NCBI RefSeq assembly: GCF_000377945.1
Contig: NZ_KB898936.1
Coordinates: 13,455 to 71,986, forward strand
Direction: 5' to 3'
Length of the DNA stretch: 58,532 nt
Source of the DNA: Thioalkalivibrio sulfidiphilus
GTDB taxonomy: Bacteria > Pseudomonadota > Gammaproteobacteria > Ectothiorhodospirales > Ectothiorhodospiraceae
Below the pieces are notes generated by a model. That model saw nothing but the letters and a program-made list of their open reading frames with translations, ran no database searches and was not told the DNA's origin. Made by a program: the position numbers and the translations under genes. Positions 1 to 5,872 of this stretch are shown in pieces (position 1 is the stretch's first letter; every line of letters begins with the position of its first letter).

Positions 1-91
1 CCTAACTCCTAACTCCTAACTCCTAACTCCTAACTCCTAACTCCTAACTCCTAACTCCTAACTCCTAACTCCTAACTCCTAACTCCTAACT
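1..91. repeat. Heptanucleotide tandem repeat, 13 units of CCTAACT
   Basis: Thirteen perfect copies in register run from the window edge to base 91, so the true array may be longer. On the plus strand each unit carries a TAA, and because 7 is not a multiple of 3 the array closes all three frames. It ends 19 bases before the kpsC start. It belongs to the same style of 7-bp array seen at 13553, 35357 and 55081. Confidence 0.95.
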
Positions 92-110
92 AACAACGAG
101 CGTACATACC

Positions 111-2165
111 TTGGTTGCTGTTCTCGGCGTCTGTTCCCGGAAGTTGAGCCGCGATGGCGCCGCGGCGGCGTTGCTGGGGGCGCAGTTGAAATATGTCGCA
201 CCGGGACGGGCCCCCGCCGGGGTTTCGGCCATGGTCGGCTGGGGTCGAAAGACGCCTGCACTTTGCGCCCGCGTCCTGGCCGAGAAGCACGGCCTGCCTT
301 TCATCTCCGTCGAGGACGGCTTCCTGCGCTCCTTCGGTCTCGGCGTGACAGGTGCGCGGGCCCTCTCGGTGGTGGTGGATGATCTGGGCATCTATTTCGA
401 TGCCCGTTCTCCCTCGCGGCTGGAGCAGTTGCTGGAAAAAGGGGACTTCGGAGCCGAGCTGATCCGGGATGCCGAACGCGCCCTGGAGCTCCTGCGCTCC
501 GATCACCTGACCAAGTACAACACGGGCACGGACGTGCCGCCGGGGACCTTTGCGCCCGGCGTTCCCCGCGTTTTGGTGGTGGACCAGACGGCAGGCGATG
601 CGTCCATCGCCGGGGGGTTGGCCGCCGCAGATTCGTTTGCCCGGATGCTCGACGCGGCGGTGACCGAAAATCCCGGTGCGGAGGTGTGGATCAAGACCCA
701 CCCAGATGTGCTGGCCGGAAAACGCGAGGGGTGCCTTGGCGGGGCGCGCGCGCGTTCCGATGTCCGCTGGATCTCGGAGGACTGGCATCCCCATTCGCTG
801 CTGGCCCATTTCGACCGCGTCTACGTGGTGAGCTCCCAGATGGGTCTGGATGCCCTGATTGCGGGGCGTCCCGTCACCTGCTTCGGTGTGCCGTTCTACA
901 GCGGCTGGGGGCTGACCGACGATCGTGTGACCTGTGAGCGCCGCACCGCAAGGCGCAGCCTCATCGAACTGATCGCGGCCGCCTACCTGCTCTATCCACG
1001 CTACCTTGATCCAGAAACAGGCGGGGCGGGGGATTTTTTCCAGGTGGCCCGTTTCATCCGTCGCCAGAAGGCGGTCCGAGCAGGGTTCCCGAAGCGGGTC
1101 TTCTGCGTCGGATTCGAGTTCTGGAAACGGCGCTACGTGCGTCCATTCCTGCCGGCGGATGAGGTGCGGTTTTCGCGCTCCGTTGCCGCCCTTGCCCGGT
1201 CGGATGTGACGGAAAAGGATGTGCTGCTGTGCTGGAGTGCGCCATCCCCGGAACTGCTTGAATGTGCGGAGACGATGGGCATCCCGCTGTGGCGCATGGA
1301 AGACGGGCTCTATCGGTCCGTGGGTCTGGGTTCCGATCTGATCCGGCCGATGTCGCTGGTCGTCGACAAGCGGGGCTTGTACTTCGATCCGCGCGGGCCA
1401 TCCGATCTCGAGCAGCTGCTCGATGCGGGCTGCTTCACGCCGGAGGAGCTGGAGCGGGCCCGGGAGGTCCGCGAACTGATCCTCAGGCATGGCCTGACCA
1501 AGTACAACATCGAGCCCCGCGAACCCGTGAGCTGGCCGAGCGGCGGGAGGCCGGTGGTGCTCGTGCCGGGCCAGGTGGAGGACGATGCGTCAATCATGTA
1601 CGGCTGCGAGTCGGTGCGCACGAACCTGGGACTGCTGGAGGCGGCGCGGGCGGCCTGCCCGGAAGCGTTCATCGTGTTCAAGCCCCATCCCGACGTGGCG
1701 TCCGGCAACCGACGCGGGTACGCGCCTGAGGCCACGGCGTTGCGCCATGCGGACCTGATCGAAACGCGGGCGAGTGTCGTTTCGTGCATAGAGGCGTCGG
1801 ACGCGGTGCACACCATGTCCTCGATGGCGGGTTTCGAGGCATTGCTGCGTGGGAAGAGGGTGGTGGTCTATGGTCGGCCCTTCTATGCGGGCTGGGGACT
1901 GACGGAGGACAGGCTTTCGATCCCTCGGCGAACGCGCAAGCTTACGCTGGAGGAGTTGGTCGCAGGTGCTTTGTTGCGGTATCCCCTGTATTGGGACTGG
2001 GAGCTTAAGGGGTTTACGAGCTGCGAGGTGGTGTTGCGGCGTTTGATTGAGGAACGTGACGCGTTGGCTGCAACGGGTGAGCTTGAAAGACTCAGGACAG
2101 GTTGGTTGCGACGACAAGGGCGTAAAATTCGTGCGCTGCTGGCTGGTCTCAGGTCGGTCGCTTGA
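111..2165 (+). CDS. kpsC: KpsC-type capsule beta-Kdo glycosyltransferase
   Basis: The 684-residue protein is a tandem duplication, as in E. coli KpsC (about 675 aa), which builds the poly-Kdo linker on phosphatidylglycerol for group 2 type capsules in the cytoplasm. The two halves show the same signatures: ISVEDGFLRSFGLG and LWRMEDGLYRSVGLG near each N-terminus, then HLTKYN (about residue 137) and HGLTKYN (about 463), then SSQMGLDALIAG with PFYSGWGLTDDR and SSMAGFEALLRG with PFYAGWGLTEDR. The start is a TTG with only a weak upstream purine run, so the exact start is uncertain; the VAVLGVCSRKL start resembles the family N-terminus. No other capsule gene lies to its right, so any partners would be to the left of the window. 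Family assignment is strong; the polymer made is unknown. Confidence 0.9.
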   Translation: MVAVLGVCSRKLSRDGAAAALLGAQLKYVAPGRAPAGVSAMVGWGRKTPALCARVLAEKHGLPFISVEDGFLRSFGLGVTGARALSVVVDDLGIYFDARSPSRLEQLLEKGDFGAELIRDAERALELLRSDHLTKYNTGTDVPPGTFAPGVPRVLVVDQTAGDASIAGGLAAADSFARMLDAAVTENPGAEVWIKTHPDVLAGKREGCLGGARARSDVRWISEDWHPHSLLAHFDRVYVVSSQMGLDALIAGRPVTCFGVPFYSGWGLTDDRVTCERRTARRSLIELIAAAYLLYPRYLDPETGGAGDFFQVARFIRRQKAVRAGFPKRVFCVGFEFWKRRYVRPFLPADEVRFSRSVAALARSDVTEKDVLLCWSAPSPELLECAETMGIPLWRMEDGLYRSVGLGSDLIRPMSLVVDKRGLYFDPRGPSDLEQLLDAGCFTPEELERAREVRELILRHGLTKYNIEPREPVSWPSGGRPVVLVPGQVEDDASIMYGCESVRTNLGLLEAARAACPEAFIVFKPHPDVASGNRRGYAPEATALRHADLIETRASVVSCIEASDAVHTMSSMAGFEALLRGKRVVVYGRPFYAGWGLTEDRLSIPRRTRKLTLEELVAGALLRYPLYWDWELKGFTSCEVVLRRLIEERDALAATGELERLRTGWLRRQGRKIRALLAGLRSVA

Positions 2166-2241
2166 TGGGTGCGCTGCGCTTCACCCATCATACGGGTTCG
2201 GTTGGGTTTGTAGGATGGGCAAAGCGATAGCGTGCCCATGC
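2164..2241. repeat. BIME copy A (two inverted REP hairpins)
   Basis: First hairpin GATGGGTGCGC...CACCCATC, then a spacer, then GTAGGATGGGCAAAGC...GCGTGCCCAT, which is the same REP in the opposite orientation. It starts at the kpsC stop codon and probably forms the 3' end structure of that transcript. Confidence 0.85.
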
Positions 2242-2268
2242 GGTTATGTTCAGTCTGCTTCGCTGCAA

Positions 2269-2553
2269 TCAGGTACGCTTTCTGAGCGACGCGTAAACTT
2301 TGCCTTTTTCTCGTTTCCCAACGGCAAGAACATATACAAGTAACTCGTCATCCACAACTTCGTACACTAGCCGGTAACCTGCTGAGCGAAGTTTGATTTT
2401 GTACACCGAGTCGTAACCGCTTAACTTATCCGCAGGCACTCGGGGATTGTCTAATCGTTCTGCCAACTTCTTCTTGAATTGGCTCCTGATAGGTGCGCCA
2501 AGCTTTTCCCATTCTTTGAGCGCGGCTGGAAGAAACCGCAGCTTATAGATCAT
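2269..2553 (-). CDS. stbE: RelE/ParE-superfamily toxin, StbE type
   Basis: This 94-residue basic protein has the RelE fold signatures: FLPAALKEWEKLGAPIR near the N-terminus, the DKLSGYDSVYKIKLRSAGYR core, and a C-terminal VYVLAVGKREKGKVY strand. RelE-family toxins cleave mRNA at the ribosome, usually in balance with an antitoxin. Its start overlaps the end of the upstream antitoxin gene by 11 bases, the usual coupling for such modules. The basic C-terminal residues (KREKGKVY) match those used by RelE relatives for RNA contacts. The gene sits in the lower-GC accessory patch between kpsC and tRNA-Val. Toxicity is inferred from family only. Confidence 0.88.
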   Translation of the reverse strand: MIYKLRFLPAALKEWEKLGAPIRSQFKKKLAERLDNPRVPADKLSGYDSVYKIKLRSAGYRLVYEVVDDELLVYVLAVGKREKGKVYASLRKRT

Positions 2554-2794
2554 CCAACGACACCGCTATTGCTTGGTCTTTGTCACCACGGCGTTCCTCG
2601 ACAAGCTGCGCGAGCTCGTAGTCTTCGAGCATGTCTATCAGTGCTTCGTAGGTTTCCGCAGGAATGAGGTAGGCTGCTGGTTTGTTGTGATTTAGCACAG
2701 CGATGGGCGATCCGCTGGCCTGGGCAAGCAATGCGGATGGATTTTTCTTTAATTCTGAAATGCTTACGGAGAAATCTGCTAAAACTTGACGCAT
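2543..2794 (-). CDS. stbD: Antitoxin of the Phd/StbD type
   Basis: The 83-residue protein starts with VLADFSVSISELKKNPSAL, then has the strand-turn PIAVLNHNKPAAYLIPAE and a charged C-terminal helix (YELAQLVEERRGD), the layout of StbD/Phd-YefM antitoxins. The N-terminal half binds operator DNA and the C-terminal half wraps the toxin. It is the first gene of a two-gene operon with stbE and overlaps it by 11 bases. Two TAGACC copies lie just upstream of the start and could be its operator. Confidence 0.88.
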   Translation of the reverse strand: MRQVLADFSVSISELKKNPSALLAQASGSPIAVLNHNKPAAYLIPAETYEALIDMLEDYELAQLVEERRGDKDQAIAVSLDDL

Positions 2795-2799
2795 ATTAA

Positions 2800-2819
2800 T
2801 AGACCACTATTTAGACCTA
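2800..2819 (-). promoter_or_regulatory. Possible autoregulatory operator of stbDE
   Basis: TAGACC occurs at 2800-2805 and again at 2812-2817, one turn apart, 6 to 25 bases before the stbD start in an AT-rich stretch that also looks promoter-like on the minus strand. Antitoxins of this class normally repress their own promoter. Binding is inferred. Confidence 0.4.
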
Positions 2820-2889
2820 ATTATGGGTTTTATGTTAGTGCAAATTGAGCGGCGGTACAATCAGCGGCGCAACACAACAATGACAATCT

Positions 2890-2975
2890 GATGGGCGCGC
2901 TGTGCGCTTCGCCCATCCTACGGGTTCGGGGTGTTTGTTGGTTTGTAGAGATGGGCAAAGCAGAGCGTGCCCATG
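2890..2975. repeat. BIME copy B
   Basis: Same two-hairpin arrangement as copy A (GATGGGCGCGC...GCCCATC, then GATGGGCAAAGC...GTGCCCAT). It lies between the divergent stbDE and Phd-PIN modules. The rest of the 390-base gap holds copy C and the two module operators. Confidence 0.85.
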
Positions 2976-2989
2976 TGGTTATGGAACCC

Positions 2990-3075
2990 GATGGGCGCGC
3001 TGCGCTTCGCCCATCCTACGGGACTGGATTTGGGATATTGGTCGGGTGTAGGTGGACAAAGCACCGCGTGCCCAG
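2990..3075. repeat. BIME copy C, second hairpin decayed
   Basis: The first hairpin is intact (GATGGGCGCGCTGCGC...GCCCATC). The second half has drifted (GGTGGACAAAGCACCGCGTGCCCA) but is still recognisable in position and sequence. Confidence 0.75.
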
Positions 3076-3137
3076 GCGGCCCCGAGACGTTTCCCTGGCC
3101 TTGTATCGCAACCTGTAGGTTTGCCAGGAGTTATAAG

Positions 3138-3160
3138 GTGTGTACAATAAACGTGTACAC
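3138..3160 (+). promoter_or_regulatory. Probable operator of the Phd-PIN module
   Basis: The palindromic core TGTACA occurs at 3141-3146 and 3154-3159, 13 bases apart, inside GTGTACA direct repeats. The second copy is the perfect 8-mer palindrome GTGTACAC. The pair lies 25-47 bases upstream of the antitoxin start, where an autoregulatory site is expected. Confidence 0.5.
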
Positions 3161-3184
3161 ATTGCCGGGTCCAAGGTTATCGCA

Positions 3185-3421
3185 ATGAAAACGATCAATG
3201 TTCGGGAAACCAGGGAAAGGCTTTCTCACCTCTTGGATGCTGTGGCTACCGGTGAGGAGATTGTCATTCTTCGACATGGAAAGCCTGCCGCTCGCTTGAC
3301 AGCGCCACAACCTGAGCCGGTTCGCTTCCTCGACCGCTCCTCGCTCAGGAGCGCGTTGCCGCCGTCCAAGGAAAATGCCGCCGCTGTAGTACGTCAGCTT
3401 CGGGACGAAGAGCGTTACTAA
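3185..3421 (+). CDS. Phd/YefM-family antitoxin
   Basis: The 78-residue protein begins MKTINVRETRERLSHLLDAV, continues with GEEIVILRHGKPAARL, and ends in a charged tail, all typical of Phd/YefM antitoxins: an N-terminal DNA-binding dimer domain and a C-terminal toxin-binding segment. An upstream in-frame start at 3140 exists but would run through the operator-like repeats and adds a non-homologous leader, so 3185 is preferred. The stop codon shares one base with the PIN toxin start, so the two are translationally coupled. Confidence 0.88.
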   Translation: MKTINVRETRERLSHLLDAVATGEEIVILRHGKPAARLTAPQPEPVRFLDRSSLRSALPPSKENAAAVVRQLRDEERY

Positions 3422-3849
3422 TGCTTTACTTTGATACCAGTGCTTTGTTGCCCTATTACCGCCAGGAGCAGGCCAGTGAACAGGTTCAGGCACTGTTGCT
3501 CGCTCAGTCGGAGCCAGTGCTCATCAGCCATTTAACTGAGGTGGAAGTTGCCAGTGCCTTGGCGCGATGGGTGCGTGTGGGGGAACTGAATGAGCCTGAT
3601 GCCAACCGGATTGAAAGTGCGTTTTGTGATGATGTTCGCCAAGGACGTTTTGTGCGTTGTCCTATTGATACCGCACATTATCAACGCGCCATCCATTGGA
3701 TTGGCATGCACAAGACAAGCCTGAGTACCCTGGATGCGCTTCACCTCGCCTGTGCCGAGTATTATCAGGCCTGTTTGATCACAGAAGATGATGCGCTATT
3801 GAAAGCTGCTTCCTTCTTTGGTTTGGATGCCAAGCGTGCGGATGGTTAG
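3421..3849 (+). CDS. PIN-domain toxin (VapC-like ribonuclease)
   Basis: The 142-residue protein is a complete PIN domain. MLYFDTSALLPYY carries the first catalytic Asp (residue 5), LTEVEVASALAR the conserved Glu (about 42), TLDALHLACA the third acid (Asp about 104), and LITEDDALLKAA the last acidic cluster (about 120). PIN toxins are Mg-dependent RNases, often acting on tRNA or rRNA. It follows its Phd-type antitoxin with a TAATG overlap. Pairing a Phd antitoxin with a PIN toxin is common. Target unknown. Confidence 0.9.
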   Translation: MLYFDTSALLPYYRQEQASEQVQALLLAQSEPVLISHLTEVEVASALARWVRVGELNEPDANRIESAFCDDVRQGRFVRCPIDTAHYQRAIHWIGMHKTSLSTLDALHLACAEYYQACLITEDDALLKAASFFGLDAKRADG

Positions 3850-3856
3850 AAATATA

Positions 3857-3940
3857 ATGGGCGCGCTGTGCTTCGCCCATCCTACGGATTCGGCGTGTTG
3901 GTTGGATTTGTAGGATGGGCAAAGCGATAGCGTGCCCATG
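3857..3940. repeat. BIME copy D
   Basis: Two opposed REP hairpins, 8 bases after the PIN toxin stop. Copy E follows 13 bases later, and the pair flanks the RAYT gene on its 5' side. Confidence 0.85.
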
Positions 3941-3952
3941 CCGGTAAGGTCT

Positions 3953-4036
3953 GATGGGCGCGCTACGCTTCGCCCATCCTACGGATTCGGGGTGTTGGTT
4001 GGATTTGTAGGATGGGCAAAGCAAAGCGTGCCCATG
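3953..4036. repeat. BIME copy E
   Basis: Nearly identical to copy D, including the CGGATTCGG spacer and GTTGGATTTGTAGGATGG. It ends about 60 bases before the RAYT start. Confidence 0.85.
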
Positions 4037-4098
4037 AGTCTTGAGGCCCAATATCCACCATAATCTAACTACCCACTCAGCAGACAAGGAGGTCTGTT

Positions 4099-4638
4099 AT
4101 GACTGGCTATCGAAGGCTTTATATCCCCGGCGGTTGTTACTTCTTCACGGTTGTCACGCAGGATCGCAGTCCCATTCTGACTGCACCTGCCGCGATTCAT
4201 CGGTTACGCGAAGCGGTCCGCAGGACCATGGCTGCGCATTCGTTTCAGATCGATGCCATGGTGATCCTCCCTGATCATATTCATGCAGTATGGCGCCTTC
4301 CGGATGGTGATCAGGATTTCCCCGTGCGCTGGCGCAAGATCAAACATTTCTTCAGCATTGGCCAGGCTCCAGGTTTACAGCGGAAATCTTTGGCAAGACG
4401 CAGGGAGAAGGGTGTCTGGCAGCGCCGGTATTGGGAACATGCCATTCGGGATGAACTGGATTGGCGACGGCATGTTGATTATGTGCATTACAACCCTGTG
4501 AAGCACGGCTATGTGGCCAGTCCTGGGGATTGGCCACACAGTTCATTTGCCAAGGCTGTGCGTATGGGGTGGTATCCCGAAGGGTGGGGGACTTCGGTAC
4601 CCGTGGTATTGAAGGGCATGAGGTGTGTGGGGGAATGA
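4099..4638 (+). CDS. REP-associated tyrosine transposase (RAYT, Y1_Tnp family)
   Basis: The 179-residue protein has the single-strand HuH-type transposase features. ILPDHIHAVWRLPDGD gives the metal-binding HxH at about residues 57-59, and HVDYVHYNPVKHGYV gives the catalytic tyrosine region at about 130. The N-terminal YRRLYIPGGCYFFTVVT and the WQRRYWEHAIRDELD segment are standard for RAYTs. RAYTs cut and rejoin REP hairpins and are thought to have spread them. It is flanked on both sides by BIMEs (D/E upstream, F immediately downstream), the typical domesticated setting. The start at 4099 follows an AAGGAGG ribosome-binding site at 4087-4093. It looks intact. Confidence 0.93.
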   Translation: MTGYRRLYIPGGCYFFTVVTQDRSPILTAPAAIHRLREAVRRTMAAHSFQIDAMVILPDHIHAVWRLPDGDQDFPVRWRKIKHFFSIGQAPGLQRKSLARRREKGVWQRRYWEHAIRDELDWRRHVDYVHYNPVKHGYVASPGDWPHSSFAKAVRMGWYPEGWGTSVPVVLKGMRCVGE

Positions 4639-4722
4639 TGATGGGTGCGCTGCGCTTCACCCATCCTACGGGTTCGCCGAATTTGTTGGATTTGTAGGAG
4701 GGACAAAGCAACGCGTGCCCAT
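4639..4722. repeat. BIME copy F
   Basis: It begins right at the RAYT stop codon. First hairpin GATGGGTGCGC...CACCCATC; the second (GAGGGACAAAGCAACGCGTGCCCAT) is slightly degraded. It is followed by GCGGTCGAGGAAACC, which also follows copy G, so these two copies share an extended common ancestor. Confidence 0.85.
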
Positions 4723-4737
4723 GCGGTCGAGGAAACC

Positions 4738-4761
4738 AGATGGGTGCGCTGCGCCCATCCT
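4738..4761. repeat. Half REP copy
   Basis: A single truncated hairpin, GATGGGTGCGCTGCGCCCATC, directly after the GCGGTCGAGGAAACC spacer of copy F. Confidence 0.75.
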
Positions 4762-4792
4762 TCTCTGCTCGGTTTGCCATTCCATGGATTAA

Positions 4793-4813
4793 GGCATATG
4801 CTAAGCATATGCC
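4793..4813 (+). promoter_or_regulatory. Perfect 21-bp palindrome, probable VapB operator
   Basis: GGCATATGCT is followed by one A and then its exact reverse complement. It lies 21 bases before the vapB start and just before the GGTGGAGGA ribosome-binding site. AbrB-type VapB dimers usually bind such palindromes with VapC to repress the operon. Confidence 0.65.
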
Positions 4814-4833
4814 ATTTTGGGTGGAGGATTCTC

Positions 4834-5073
4834 ATGTCTGCAGAGCGTCATGTCAGGTTGTTTCGTAATGGACGTAATCAGGCCATTCGGATCCCCCGGG
4901 AATTTGAACTCGATGTGCAGGAGGCGATTATCCGACGCGAGGATGATCGCTTGATTATCGAGCCCGTACGGAGAGTGAGTTTGTTGGCCGTGTTGGCAAC
5001 CTTGCCGCCAATCGAGGAGAAATTTCCGGATGTCGATGCGGGGTTGCCGGCGTTGGATGATATTGATCTATGA
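4834..5073 (+). CDS. vapB: VapB-type antitoxin (AbrB/SpoVT fold)
   Basis: The 79-residue protein has the swapped-hairpin AbrB signature HVRLFRNGRNQAIRIPREFE followed by DDRLIIEPVRR and a short acidic tail (FPDVDAGLPALDDIDL) that would block the VapC active site. An upstream in-frame start exists at 4645 but runs through REP repeats; the ATG at 4834 has a strong GGAGGA site and is chosen. The stop overlaps the VapC start (ATGA). Confidence 0.9.
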   Translation: MSAERHVRLFRNGRNQAIRIPREFELDVQEAIIRREDDRLIIEPVRRVSLLAVLATLPPIEEKFPDVDAGLPALDDIDL

Positions 5074-5492
5074 GTTCGCCGCGTTATTTGCTGGACACAA
5101 ATATTATTTCGGAGCTGGTTCGCCATCCGCAGGGCGTTGTGGCCAAGCAGATTGCCGCAGTTGGCGAAACAGCGGTGTGTACATCGATCGTGGTAGCCGC
5201 CGAATTGCGGTTTGGGGCGGCGAAGCGGGATTCGGTACGCCTGACAAATCAGGTGGATGCAATCCTGGGGGCGATGGATGTATTGCCGCTTGATGCGCCA
5301 GCCGATAGCGCATATGCGCGATTGCGAGCGGCGCTTGAGAAATCCGGTCGGCCGATCGGTCCTAACGATATGTTGATCGCCGCACATGCCCTGGCTGCGG
5401 AGTGTGTTCTGGTTACGGCTAATGCGGATGAGTTTTCCCGGGTGCCGGGTTTACAGGTGGAAAATTGGCTTGCCGGTTTGGTTGGTGAATAG
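5070..5492 (+). CDS. vapC: VapC ribonuclease toxin (PIN domain)
   Basis: The 140-residue protein is a canonical VapC. YLLDTNIISELVRH has the first Asp (residue 9), VVAAELRFGA the Glu (about 45), GPNDMLIAAHALA the third acidic residue (Asp about 98), and LVTANADEFSRVPGL the last (Asp about 117). Homologous VapCs of this class often cut initiator tRNA, but the target here is not shown. It is coupled to vapB by a 4-base overlap. Its stop lies 7 bases before another BIME. Confidence 0.92.
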   Translation: MSSPRYLLDTNIISELVRHPQGVVAKQIAAVGETAVCTSIVVAAELRFGAAKRDSVRLTNQVDAILGAMDVLPLDAPADSAYARLRAALEKSGRPIGPNDMLIAAHALAAECVLVTANADEFSRVPGLQVENWLAGLVGE

Positions 5493-5499
5493 TGCGCAT

Positions 5500-5582
5500 G
5501 ATGGGTGCGCTGCGCTTCACCCATCCTACGGGTTCGGCATGGTTGATGGGCTGTAGGATGGGCAAAGCAACGCGTGCCCATG
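5500..5582. repeat. BIME copy G
   Basis: Two opposed REP hairpins 7 bases after the vapC stop. The GCGGTCGAGGAAACC spacer shared with copy F follows. Confidence 0.85.
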
Positions 5583-5597
5583 CGGTCGAGGAAACCC

Positions 5598-5630
5598 GAT
5601 GGGTGCGCTGCGCTTCACCCATCCTACGGG
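5598..5630. repeat. Single REP hairpin
   Basis: GATGGGTGCGC...CACCCATCCTACGGG after the spacer of copy G. It is the last REP before the tRNA. Confidence 0.8.
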
Positions 5631-5679
5631 ATGATCGTCACGTTGGCGTCACGTTCATCGGTTGTTGTTCTGCTGAAAC

Positions 5680-5719
5680 AAAAACGGCGACTCGGATTGT
5701 TCCGTAAGTCGCCGTTTTT
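5680..5719. terminator. Bidirectional-looking terminator after tRNA-Val
   Basis: AAAAACGGCGACT (5680-5692) pairs perfectly with AGTCGCCGTTTTT (5707-5719) around a 14-base loop. Read on the minus strand it begins 10 bases after the tRNA 3' end and ends in a T run; it has a T run on both strands. Confidence 0.85.
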
Positions 5720-5729
5720 GCATCATTTT

Positions 5730-5804
5730 TGGTGGGCGGTAGTGGGATCGAACCACTGACCCCTGCCGTGTGAAGGCAGTGCTCTACCGCTGAGCTAACC
5801 GCCC
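5730..5804 (-). tRNA. tRNA-Val (anticodon CAC)
   Basis: The minus strand folds into a full cloverleaf. The acceptor stem GGGCGGT pairs with ACCGCCC, the D arm holds AGCTCAGCGGTAGAGC, the anticodon stem CTGCC/GGCAG encloses the loop TTCACAC with anticodon CAC, and the T arm reads GTGGTTCGATCCCAC. The discriminator is A and the CCA end is encoded (TGG at 5730-5732 on the plus strand). Its 3' end faces the toxin-antitoxin and RAYT patch, the usual side for integration at tRNA genes, although no second att copy was seen. Confidence 0.96.
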
Positions 5805-5816
5805 AGAAAGCGCTGC

Positions 5817-5845
5817 ATCATAGCCATAGTTCCGGCTTGCGTCAA
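5817..5845 (-). promoter_or_regulatory. Sigma-70 promoter of tRNA-Val
   Basis: On the minus strand TTGACG (5845-5840) and TATGAT (5822-5817) are separated by exactly 17 bases, placing the start a few bases before the tRNA 5' end at 5804. Confidence 0.8.
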
Positions 5846-5872
5846 TGCCTCCGCTAGGGTGCGGGCGCCCGA

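Noticed and set aside
1-91. CRISPR array
   Set aside because: The repeat unit is only 7 bp with no spacers; no cas genes are in the window.
90-1490. Long minus-strand frame of 466 codons opposite kpsC
   Set aside because: It is antisense to a clearly conserved two-domain KpsC and its translation shows no known domain; it is a high-GC shadow.
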